Shown here one piece after another: positions 44,905 to 55,319 of a stretch of 64,000 nucleotides of DNA. The number at the start of each line of letters is the position of its first letter. Position 1 is the first letter of the stretch. The notes below the pieces were generated by a model. The model was not told where the DNA came from. It saw nothing but the letters and a program-made list of their open reading frames with translations, and did not search any database. The translations under genes were made by a program, and so were the position numbers. This stretch comes from Paratinospora sagittata (Eukaryota; Streptophyta; Magnoliopsida; Ranunculales; Menispermaceae). The DNA lies in contig CM069607.1 of NCBI GenBank assembly GCA_035771175.1, positions 9,668,501-9,732,500 of the forward strand, read 5' to 3'.

Positions 44905-45094
44905 CATATTTAAAGTATATAAAATGGTTTTTATTGATAATTAAAAAAAAAAATTGTTGAGTTGAGTTCTATAAACAAATTAGGCATCCGCAACTTCTTG
45001 CTCCCAAGATGGTGGTTCAAGAGGAGCGTCATAAGTCATTACAAGTAATTAAATGTAACGAATATTTCTATTAAACGTAATTCAACTCATTACC

Positions 45095-45293
45095 ACTCAG
45101 TTAGTTGAGAAACTGTGTATAAGTAAAGTTGAGGTCCAGGTTTCGAGTTTAAGCTTGAGCGGGCCCCCATTTATCCGTCTCTGCTAGGAGGACTAGTCCA
45201 AACACCTCTGTAATGCTCGAGTCCAGTAGAATTAGTTTTGTCCATAGGTAAGAAGAACACCTTCCATGTGCCAAAAAATCGGTAAAAAAAAAA
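45095..45293 (+). mobile_element. tRNA-derived SINE (right arm)
   Basis: Counterpart of 12928-13143. Flanked by CAACTCATTACC (45083-45094) and CAACTCATTACCAG (45294-45307). The box A end is shortened here, while TTTCGAGTTTAAGC marks the box B region and the body ends in an A run (45283-45293). Confidence 0.8.
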
Positions 45294-45501
45294 CAACTCA
45301 TTACCAGGGTGCATGATATGGACATTGCAACTGTTATAAGGAAGATTAATGATAATTCGATCTTTAAGAAGTCATGATAATTACTAAAATTTCATGAGAT
45401 GTCATGAAATGAGTGAAAAGCGATAATAACATCGTTTAATACATTAATGATGGGCGTTCTTATTATTCTCGAAATAACTCAAGATAAATAAATGGCATTC
45501 G

Positions 45502-46054
45502 AAAAAGAGTAATGCTACATTGACACTTGTTTTGTACATTCAAAGTCTATATTACTTTTATACACTATTAGATTGTCTCGAATCATTTGTTAGTACATAA
45601 TCATAATTTAAGGCAATTCAATGATGCATTAATGATGATGTATACTTTGAATGTACAAAATAGGTGTCATGTTAGCATTTCTCTTCGGAAAAGAGTAATG
45701 CTACATTAACACTTTTTTTGTACATCCGAAGTGTATATTACTTTTATATACCATTAAATTGTCTCAAATTATATGTTGGTACATGATCATGATTTAAGGC
45801 AATTCAATGATGCATTAATGATGATGTATACTTTGAATGTATAAAATAGGTGTCACGTTAGCATTTCCCTTCGGAAAAAAATAACTTTACATAGACATTT
45901 TTTTTGTACATCCAAAGTGACATTACTTTTATACATCATTAGATTATCTCGAATCATTTGTTGGTACATGATTATGATTTAAGGCAATCTAATGATGCAT
46001 TAATGATGATGTACACTTTAAATGTATAAAATAGGTGTCATGTTAGCATTTCCC
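45502..46054. repeat. Tandem array of three MITE-like units (right arm)
   Basis: Units at about 45502-45683, 45691-45865 and 45880-46054, inverse to 11985-12719. Each starts AATGCTACATTGACAC-like and ends GTGTCAYGTTAGCATTTC-like. Confidence 0.78.
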
Positions 46055-46152
46055 TTCGAAAAATTTAGAGGAAGAGTTGAGAAGTATAAAACTCATAAAC
46101 GGTATTGTGTGTTCTAGTTCATGATGGCAAAAATTTCGGTATGGACAAGTAC

Positions 46153-46774
46153 GGGCCCAATGACATGATTACCCTTCAAAAAAAAAAAATTTCACAAATG
46201 CCATCCACATACAAATAATGACTCATTTGCCATACTTTACTGTTCATTATACAGTCAGCACGCCAAACAAGCGCCACGTCGGTGCGAAGGTGACATTTTT
46301 TTTTTAAGTGAGCCATTCACAAATTTTTTTTTTAAACGTGAAGGGAAGACGTCTTTTGAATAGGTTTTAATCATACTAGTAAAGATAGAAATGAAAAGAC
46401 GCGTGGTAAATATAAGTTTCTTTTGCAATTGTGCCATTGGGGAGGGGGAGAAATGAAAAAAAAAAAAAATTGAAACAGAAGGCGTCTTTTCAAAAGACGC
46501 CTTCTGTTTCAAAAAATTTTTTTTTTGAAGGGAATGCGTCTTTTCAAAAGACGCCTTCCCTTGCACTTGTAAAAAATTTTTTTTGAAGGGAATGCGTCTT
46601 TTCAAAAGACGTCTTCCCTTCACTTAAAAAAAAATGTCACCTTCGCACCGACGTGGCGCTTGTTTGGCGTGCTGACTGTGTAATGAACAGTAAAGTATGG
46701 CAAATGGGTCATTATTTGTATGTGGATGACATTTGTGAATTTTTTTTTTTGAAGGGTAATCATGTCATTGGGCC
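46153..46774. mobile_element. Foldback Mutator-like MITE, 622 bp, 9-bp target duplication
   Basis: Ends in long inverted repeats of about 155 bp beginning GGCCCAATGACATGATTACC. It is flanked by a perfect 9-bp direct repeat GACAAGTAC at 46144-46152 and 46775-46783, diagnostic of Mutator-like insertion. The corresponding left-arm site (about 11885-11910) is empty, so insertion followed the duplication. The centre contains three near-perfect palindromes built on GGCGTCTTTT-C-AAAAGACGCC (about 46479-46612). No coding capacity. Confidence 0.88.
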
Positions 46775-46783
46775 GACAAGTAC

Positions 46784-47333
46784 GTGTATGAATAATGCCT
46801 CGTGTAGCACGTCCATATCCAACTAGTTTAAGAAACGGACAGCAAGTACTTATCCGTTCGAGTATGTTGGTTCGCTTCTAGTGGCATGTATATATCTAAT
46901 AAATTTTTAAATATTATACTAAGAAGAAGAAGTAGGAAGATTCTAATATTCAAAGGAGATGCAGAATGTTCATTCATAGAAGAAAAGATTCAAGCATTTA
47001 AAGAAGATAACAAAAAGAAAGATCTCATACATGTAGTTGCGCTTGGCTACTACCACGTCTCTGCAAACAACAAAAGAGATACAAAAAGTTCATTTTTTTT
47101 ACTGTTTAACCGTGGCTATACTTTTTTTTTTTGTTTTTTGTTTTTTGTTTTGTTAATAGCACCTTGGCTTTTCATTTATCAGCTCTTAATTAATGTGTTA
47201 CAATCAAATTTAGTTAGTTTTTATGATTTTGTATTTTGAATAAATTAAAGTAGTTACGGTGGTTATTTGACCATCATGACCACTTTGTGGAACATGGGTT
47301 GTTGTCACGACGTTTGTAAAATGTCCTTAATAT
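46784..47333. other. Intergenic, no gene seen
   Basis: Counterpart of 11338-11880 in the left arm. It contains the same unassigned frame (ISNKFLNIILRRR...), here running into a T-rich stretch; I do not call it a gene. Confidence 0.4.
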
Positions 47334-48663
47334 ATTTTTTTTTTGAAAAGAAACGTATAATTTCATTAATATAAGATAAAATATAAGTTACAGAGATGCT
47401 ATACAAAACACCAGGTGTGCTCACAACAAAAGACTCGTGATTAAATGATTTAAGTGTTACAATAATACATCTACCTCCAACTTCCATCTGCATTTCATCA
47501 CTCTGTCGAACCTTGTATAGAGCCCTCATAGATCTAGGATGTGTATAGATCTCAATTCAAAAACCAATTTGAGATAGAATATGGGGAGGCGAATACTCAC
47601 GTACTTGTGATAGTTTGATATCTTCCCATAATGCTAGTTTCTCTTTCTTTGCATTATTGAGGACTATTCTGTTTCTTTCTAGCCATAATAGCCACATAGT
47701 AGAATATAAGGCTATTAGATCAGTCTCCTTCCCACGTGTGTAGATTTGGAATATGGTTGAGGGAAAGTCTTTCCTCCAAATTGTTAGGGGGAGTTAGTTT
47801 ATGCCCTGTCGCTAAATGTCATCTGTGCCAAATCCTTTGAGCAGGGGGCATCTAATGAAGAAATGCTTAGTGGACTCCCCTTCCTGCAAACACAACGGAT
47901 AACAATGTGGAAAAAAACATGTAGAGGGTAACGCTTTTGTAGCACATCAAGTGTATTTAGTTTGTTATGAACTACAAGCCAACCAAACACCTTCACTTTG
48001 GAGGGAACTGTACATTCCAAATACTAGAAGACAAAGTGAATGAAGGGATAGGAGGGATTCTTTATAAGTCTCAAAATATGTTTTACAAGAAAAGTGTCTT
48101 GTAGGATTAGGGAGCCAAATATACTTGTCTGGGTTATTATCCATCCTAACTTGTTCTAGTCTAGGTAAAAGGACATCCAATTCCTGTTGTTCTCTTCTGG
48201 TGGGGGTCCTAGGTAAGTGTAGGTTCCAAGTCGTTGTAAGGGGTGTACCTGTGGTAAAAGTTAACGAATGTGGCAATGGGACTGTTATGTAGGTTTGATA
48301 ATCAGTAGAGATTAAGGTAGTTTGTGGTAAGGGGGGTGTCATCCAACCAAGTATCCTCCTAGAAACGACCTGTGTGGCCATTACCAACCTTAGGACTCAT
48401 ATGGAAAAGAAATCATGGGCGAGAAATAGTGTTAACTTCCATAGACTTCGGTAGGTGAATCTTTGTAACCTTCCCGGAACCTGCCCAAAGCCAATTTCTC
48501 CATATGTAGTAGTTATCACCTTTGTCCAAAGAGATTGTTTTTCTTTAAAGAACATACAAGCCCTTTTGCACACATTGGCAATACAAGCCATCCTTCTCCT
48601 TAGATCTTTGGGTCACTTCACATTTTATCACTCTTTTTCCCCTTCTTCTAAACCATTCCATAG
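47334..48663 (-). mobile_element. 5'-truncated LINE, 3' end (right arm)
   Basis: Mirror of 10023-11337, with the poly(A) tail as a T run at 47334-47344. Minus-strand remains: ACMFFKEKQSLWTKVITTTYG, a VGNG-like block, LPRLEQVRMDNNPDKYIWLP, FSCKTYFET, and zf-[24 protein letters not shown]. Frameshifted. Confidence 0.8.
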
Positions 48664-48674
48664 AAACGTCATGT

Positions 48675-48837
48675 ATTAAGTATGTTTTGCAAATGTCCTC
48701 AATAAATGTATTAGGATTTTTTGTAAACGTCATAATACATGAATAATTCCATAACTACCAACAATAAGGACATTTTTCTAAACATTGTGTTATATAATTT
48801 TTAATGACGTTTGTACTAATTTTTAATGACGTTTGTA
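48675..48837. repeat. Repeat with GGACATTTGCAAAACGTC-type motifs (right arm)
   Basis: Counterpart of 9868-10022; TAATGACGTTTGTAC is locally duplicated at its end. Confidence 0.45.
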
Positions 48838-48930
48838 CAAAAGTGGGAAGATGTTAAGATGGCGAGGAAGATGATGAAAGTTGAGGGAATTCAAACAAAG
48901 CCCAGTTGTAGTTCAATTCAACTGCTGTAA
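48838..48930 (+). pseudogene. PPR gene 3'-end fragment (right arm)
   Basis: Repeats the last ~30 codons of the upstream PPR gene (KWEDVKMARKMMKVEGIQ) to SSIQLL and TAA, plus the same 3' flank. Mirror of 9776-9868. It lies about 4 kb downstream of the intact gene as a direct partial duplication. Confidence 0.8.
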
Positions 48931-49042
48931 CATACTAAAAAAAAGTATAAAAATGGTTTTTATTGATAATTAAAAAAAAAATTGTTGAGTTGAGTTCTAT
49001 AAACAAATTAGGCATCTGCAACTTCTTCCTCCCAAGATGGTG

Positions 49043-51485
49043 TGTAACACCCCGATTTTCAAAACTTAAATTTTAAGTAAAAATGAATATTTTAATTTTT
49101 TTGAAAAAAACCACTGAAAATCGAGATGTTATTTGTATCCGTCTATCTTAACCAATAATCATTATATAAATAGTAAAATTTGCAAAACTATGAGTTTTTA
49201 TTCTTCAAACCAACTTACTGATTAAGATAAACGAATAACTTTTTTTTTTCTTCATGCCAAGGACCACATAATTCCATTATACAAATTTCTATAGTGAATT
49301 ATGAGGGTAATTGCCCTTGCCCATCCATTATGGACACAATGTTTTAAATACATTCATCAAATAGAATTCAAGTCCAAGGCATTCACACGTGAAATAAATC
49401 ATAGGGTCTTTACTAACCATAATAATGTTCATTGAATTTCGATTGTCAATACAATCCGTTCAAATAATAAACTTTTAAAATCAAATAAAAATATTCAGTC
49501 CTATCACCATAATACTAACAAATTAATTAACTCACCTCTACTACTCTGAACTACTGAACTATGTCACGAACTCGTGATTTTATTCTCCTAAGCACCTGCA
49601 TATAAAATAGGGGTGAGCTTGAAAGCCTAGTGGGTCATCTAAACAATTCACAATATTTTATTATGATACATACACAAGAACATTATAAAAAAGTTTCACA
49701 CATTATGCAACATTAGATTGTTTGAGTCGAGAATTTTATCACGTTCTAAATCACGTACCTTTAGGAAATCAAATTCAGGGTGGCACTACCCAAAAATTAG
49801 AACTCATTGGCGATATTCATCATGAATAATTGCCCTATAATAAACATTTGCGATATTCCTTGGAATAACTGCCCCATATGTGTGATTCTTATCTTAATTG
49901 TGTTCTTTAGTGATGTCACACTATACATACAACCTAAGTATGATATTAATTGTATTCATAAGCCATATTCAAATTCCACTACACATAGTATCATGTCACA
50001 ATGCCAAATATAATAGTATTAACGCATAAACTTTACTATGTCAATATTCCAAGTCATACGTTTTATTATCAGGCATTATAATTTATAAATGAATTCAATT
50101 ACCACATGAATTGCATACATCCAATTATCATTTGATTAAAACAAAAATCATGTTGACATACATATCATCATAGCTAACAATCACAACATGGTATATATAA
50201 AATCATGTACAATAGGCATGCATAAGCAATCTAATAATACTATAGACCTAATTAATTTAATATTCCTATCTATATATCAAAATAAAATATTATGAAGGCC
50301 TAGAATCATCCCCACCTGAATCGCTAAATTCCAAAAGTGTTAAGATTCCTCGACGTTGGGCGTTATCAACCTATCCACGCATAAATCACACGTTAATCAA
50401 TTGTTTTGTATCATATTATATTAACATAATGTACATATATGTCTATGTTGTATGGTGGCGGTCACATTATACATATAATATAACTTAGCTAATAAACTTC
50501 CACCTGATATAATATGATGATCTAGATAGTAAAAACGTAAAATATGATATACCATAATCTAATATATTATATGTGGTATTGTATGTATGATATATATAAA
50601 TATATTATATAACATCTTGGTTGCTCTGCTTAAAAAAAAAAAACACTTGAGTTGCAGAGAAACCGCTTTAAATGGCGGAAGGAAGAAAACAGGGGTGAGA
50701 GAGAGAAAGGGGAACGACGGCGATTTTGGAGTTGTAGCGGAGAGTTGCAGCGGCGAGAGAGTTGGGTTTTGAGAGAGGGTTTTGAGAGAGAGATTCAGAC
50801 CGAGAGCGAGAGATCGGAGAGTGGCGAGAGCAGGGGAAAATGGCGGAGAAGGGAGAAGAGAGAAAGAGCGGCGGAGAAGAGAAGAGAGAAAGAGCGGCGG
50901 AGAAGAGAAGAGAGAGAGGGCGGCGAGATCAGGGGAATGGGGGAGAAGAAAGGTTGCTCACCGTGGGTACTGCTACGGATTCTTGCCGTCCTTCGCGTGC
51001 TTCAGTCACTGGTTCGTGAGAGAAGAGAGCGAAGAAAGAAAAGAGAAGCGAGAGGGTTTCGAGAAAGAGAGGGGGTTTGTGCGATTGAGTTTTGAGGTTC
51101 AGGCGAGGCGCAATTTGGATTTTGAAAGAGAGAGTTGGGCTTTGTGCGATTGGTTTCAAGACGATTAGGTCTTAGTGATTGAGTTGCAGAGCGAGATTTC
51201 AGCGAAATTGTAGGTGTAAAGGGCGAGATTTCAGCGAAAGAGGCGCGATTGGGTTTGAACGAGAGAGGCGATTTTGCAGGATCGCAGTGCGAGATTTTAG
51301 CGGAGAGAGCGAGGTTGCGGATTGAAGAGCGAGATTGCAGCAAGATTGGCGCGATTGGGTTTTGAAAGAGAGGCGATTTTGCAGGGCGAGTGAGATTGCA
51401 AGATAGCAATGCGATGCCGTTGGAGCCAGCGAAGAAGGTGAGAGATTTCAGGCGTTTTTTTTTTTTTTTCTTCAGGGGGGTTACA
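49043..51485. mobile_element. Solo LTR, 2.44 kb, perfect 5-bp target duplication
   Basis: TGTAACACCCCG...GGGGGGTTACA, flanked by TGGTG at 49038-49042 and 51486-51490. The left arm shows the empty site (CCAAGATGGTGGTTC in reverse complement). The first two-thirds are AT-rich; a TATA-rich stretch at about 50587-50612 precedes a GA- and GCG-rich block (50640-51440) with repeated GCGAGATTTCAGCGAAA-like and GCGATTGGGTTTTGA-like phrases. This fits U3, then R/U5 on the plus strand. Long frames in the GA-rich part are compositional and not genes. No internal region, so a solo LTR formed by recombination is the best reading. Confidence 0.88.
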
Positions 51486-51574
51486 TGGTGGTTCAAGAGG
51501 AGCGTCATAAGTTATTACAAGTAATTAAATGTAAATAATATTTCTGTTATATGTAATTCAACTCATTACCACCA

Positions 51575-51740
51575 ACAGGTGGTAGCTCAGTTGGTTAAAA
51601 AACTGAGTATAAGTGGAGTTGAAGTCTAGACTTCGAGTTCAAACCTGAGTGTGCCTCCATTTATCCGCCCCTGTTGGGAGAGCTAACCCAAACACTTCTG
51701 TAATGCCCAAGTCCAGGAGAATTGGTTTTGTCAAAAGGTA
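51575..51740 (+). mobile_element. tRNA-derived SINE, full-length head
   Basis: GGTGGTAGCTCAGTTGG is a good box A and CTTCGAGTTCAAACC the box B region, followed by the family body (CCATTTATCCGCCCCTGTT, TGTAATGCCCAAGTCCAG). The left-arm counterpart (9530-9595) has lost its 3' part. Confidence 0.82.
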
Positions 51741-51744
51741 AGTT

Positions 51745-51915
51745 TTGCAAATGTCCTCAATAAATGTATTAGGATGTTTTGTAAATGTCCTAGACAATAT
51801 TAGTACGTTTTACAAACGCATAATACATGAATAATTCCATAACTACCAACAATTAGGACATTTTTCTAAACTTTGTGTTATATAATTTTTAATGACGTTT
51901 GTAGTAATTGTCACC
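51745..51915. repeat. Repeat with GGACATTTGCAAAACGTC-type motifs (right arm, second block)
   Basis: Counterpart of 9345-9545: CAAATGTCCTCAATAAATG, TGTAAATGTCCTAGACAAT, TAATGACGTTTGTAG. Confidence 0.45.
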
Positions 51916-52211
51916 AAAACCAACTTTTAAAGACATTCATTAAATGTTGTAAAAACAATTTTTTATTGAAACCTATAATTAAAAATATATATATATTTGC
52001 CACAATATTTTCAGAAAACGCATTAAACAAATAAAAAGAATTATTTGCCATAATATTTTTTTATACTATAATGATGTACATCATTATATACTTCATCACA
52101 TTTGATTTTATCTCTACTTTTATTTTAAGGTTCTTCTCTCTCCTAAAATTTTCTCACATTTGGTTACAAAACATAATTCGACTCTAACTCTGCTCTAAAT
52201 TAATTATTATT

Positions 52212-52221
52212 CTATAAATCC
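52212..52221 (+). promoter_or_regulatory. TATA box of right STP copy
   Basis: CTATAAATCC about 130 bp upstream of the former start codon, identical to the left copy. Confidence 0.6.
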
Positions 52222-52348
52222 ACCCTCCTCCTTCCACTTCTCTTCACTCCTCCATCTTCACTACTTCTCAATTCTTCCTCTCTTCGGTTTCTCTTCCTCT
52301 TCTCTGTTCTTCTCTTCTCTGCAATCGTTGTAGCTAGTGTACGTGACA

Positions 52349-54166
52349 ACGGCGGGTGGTGTTATTGTTTCTTCAGGTGGTGGTGGTCCTGGGAATAACT
52401 ATCCCGGGAAGATGACTTCTTATGTTTTCATGTCTTGCTTAATCGCTGCTTTTGGTGGTTTGATCTTCGGTTATGATATCGGCATTTCTGGTAAGTATAC
52501 ATAACTTATTTCCCTTCTTCACTCATTATGTAATATATATACATATGTTATTCCGGTTTAATTTCTTCCTTTCTTTAATTCTGATCTAATTCTGTTTGAT
52601 TTTGATAATTTAAGGTGGTGTTACATCAATGCAACCATTCTTGGAGAAGTTCTTTCCATCTGTTTACAGAAAAGAAAGTGGGATTCAATCGTCAAATCAG
52701 TACTGCAAGTTCGATAGCCAGATTCTAACTCTGTTTACTTCATCTCTCTACTTGATGGCACTTGTTGCCTCCTTCTTTGCTTCCACTGTTACAAGGGTAT
52801 TCGGAAGAAAGCGTTCTATGCTTCTTGGTGGCGCGTCTTCTTGTGTGGAGCAATCATCAATGCCGCTGCTAAGAATGTCGCCATGCTTATCATCGGTCGC
52901 ATGTTGCTTGGTATTGGCGTTGGCTTCACAAATCAGGTACTACTCCTAGTCTCCTACTGCAATTATGTAATATAATTAGGAAATTTGTATATAAAAAAAA
53001 AAAAAAGTTTTTTGACTTTGATTTTAGTTAATTACTACTTTAAAATCTTGCTTATGATTTTTTTCCTTTTGAATTTGCAGTCTGTGCCACTTTACCTTTC
53101 AGAGATGGCTCCTTGCAAGTACCGCGGTGCTTTAAACATAGGCTTCCAACTGATGATCACAATTGGCATTCTTGCTGCCAATTTAATAAACTATTTCACA
53201 GCCAAGATAGAGGGTGGTTGGGGGTGGAGAGTTAGTTTAGGTGGTGCTGCTGTTCCTGCACTTATGATCACTCTTGGAAGCTTCTTCGTCCCCGACACTC
53301 CAAACTCAATTCTTGAAAGAAATCACCCTGAGGAGGCAAGGGCTATGCTCAAGAAAATCAGGGGTACCGATGATGTTGATGAGGAGTTTAATGATCTTGT
53401 TGCTGCATGTGAAGCATCAAGGAAAGTTGAGCATCCGTGGAGCAATATTTGGATGAGAAAGTATAGACCACAGTTAGTTATGTCCATTCTCATTCCCTTC
53501 TTCCAACAACTCACCGGCATGAATGTGGTTATGTTCTATGCTCCTGTTCTCTTCAAGACCCTTGGTTTTGGTAGCAGTGCTTCTCTTTTGTCTGCTGTCA
53601 TCACTGGTTTGGTTAATGCTGCTGCCACCTTTGTCTCCATTGGCTTGGTTGATAGGACTGGAAGAAGGTTCCTTCTCTTAGAGGGTGGAATTCAAATGTT
53701 CATATTTCAGGTGGCTATTGGGTCTCTTATCTGGTCTAAGTTTGGGTTAACGGGCATGGCAACGATCGGTAACACGTTTGCCATAATGGTGGTGCTGTGC
53801 ATTTGTTTGTTTGTGTCAGCTTTTGCTTGGTCATGGGGGCCTTTGGGATGGTTGGTGCCAAGTGAGATCTTCCCTCTTGAGATCAGATCAGCTGCACAGA
53901 GTATGAATGTTGGAGTGAACATGGTTTTCACTTTTCTAATTGCTGAAGTCTTCTTAAAGATGCTTTGCACAATGAAGTTTGGGTTGTTCTACTTCTTTGC
54001 GGCCTTTGGTGTTATGATGACTTTATTCGTCTACTTCTTCTTGCCTGAGACTAAAGGAATCCCAATTGAAGACATGGCAAAGGTGTGGAAAGACCATTGG
54101 TATTGGAAGAGATTTGTGCAAGATGATGATCATGACAAGCCAGTAGACCAAACAGCTCATGTCTAA
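52349..54166 (+). pseudogene. STP-type hexose/H+ symporter, right copy, start lost and 1-bp deletion
   Basis: Exons 52349-52490, 52615-52936 and 53081-54166, with the same GT-AG introns as the left copy. The initiator is ACG (52349-52351) instead of ATG. The next in-frame Met is at 52412, still before helix 1, so the start loss alone might be tolerated. In exon 2 one C is missing from GGCGCC at about 52834-52835, so the frame shifts after SMLLGG and runs to a stop in intron 2. Exon 3 is open for 361 codons and includes the 14 bp missing from the left copy (53477-53490), [10 protein letters not shown] and [16 protein letters not shown]. The gene is disrupted as assembled; the 1-bp change should be checked as a possible sequence error. 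Confidence 0.88.
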
Positions 54167-54285
54167 ATTCATGATGAATTTATTTTACTTTAGTTTAGCA
54201 GACGTTCTTTTCTCTCTCTTTTTTTTCCTTTTTTTTTTAAGAGTAGGGTCTCTGTTAATCACAACAGAACATTTGTAAGTAGGCC

Positions 54286-55110
54286 AGTTGTATATATGTA
54301 GAAAAACATGTAAAGGATTATGTTTAATTAGTTTGTTAAATGCATTTGCTTTTTTTTTTTTTAATTGTTTTGTTTCAAATAATTGTTGCCATTCTTCAAT
54401 TTTACACATATTTTAAATTTTGGACATCACCCAATTTTTTACTTTCTACATATAACATTCATTTAATCATTATCAATCAAATTTAATCATTGAAATAACT
54501 CTGCTTTGCCTTTTTCATAATCAAACATTTCAAATAAGAGTTTTTCATATTTATGCAAATAAAATACTTTTGAGAATTTAATCTCTTTTAGTGAACACGA
54601 CATCTAAAACAATCGCCATGAAGATCATCATTGTTAGTTGAGTTGAGTTAAGTAGAATTTGTTAGAAAAAATAGAACACCATTTATAATTCTCCCTCGCA
54701 ACCAAGAAAGAACATCCTCTGCCAATATTCGAGACTCGACAACTGATAGACTGCATATCAAGCCATGAAATAAATTCAAGCGGCTGCTGCCTGCTGCCAC
54801 AAATATAACATCTTCTTGAATACCTTGACTTTGAGTACCTTGCTTTTATTGTTGTTTTGTAATTTAACAATGTCTCATTTTTTAACCATCAAAGTTGTTA
54901 ATCCAACTAGCTCACTAGCCATAAGAGAAGGATTAGCCTTTACAGTTAAACCAGGGGTGCCTCCCTAACTTTTTGTAGAAGGCCATCAAAGGAAACTAAC
55001 TTGACTTCTCTGAGTAGAGCTACATTAGATTCTTATCCCTTTGACACATGATGAAATACTTGCTCTTAAAAGTGCTGAATTTTTTGTTGTTTGGTTGGAG
55101 GAAACTCCCC

Positions 55111-55171
<61 letters not shown>

Positions 55172-55318
55172 ATCTCTTGTAGTAGAAAATGTTCTGATTC
55201 TTAAGCCCTATGAACAAAGCCTTATTTTTTTCTCAAAAATAAATAAAATAAAAGGTTTTTTTTTTTTTTTTAAACCAAATAAAAGGTATTTTGAACCTTG
55301 CTTTTAAGTGTCTTTTTT
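54286..55318. other. Intergenic, no gene seen
   Basis: STP 3' flank and AT-rich DNA, with a (TA)n microsatellite at about 55116-55168. No recognisable coding signal. Confidence 0.45.
55116..55168. repeat. (TA)n microsatellite
   Basis: About 26 uninterrupted TA units. Confidence 0.95.
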
Positions 55319-55319
55319 T

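Larger units (their letters stand above)
44059..54285 (+). repeat. Right arm of the large inverted duplication
   Basis: Reverse-complement counterpart of 6830-14222. It is longer because it contains the foldback element 46153-46774 and the solo LTR 49043-51485, both absent from the left arm. It has one fewer MITE unit than the left. Confidence 0.9.

Noticed and set aside
46255..46623. A 122-aa minus-strand frame rich in Lys and Phe
   Set aside because: It falls entirely inside the foldback MITE and reflects its internal palindromic repeats.
50652..51508. Long overlapping reading frames on both strands
   Set aside because: They lie in the purine-rich, internally repetitive part of a solo LTR; the translations are low-complexity (Arg/Glu or Ser/Pro) with no domain.
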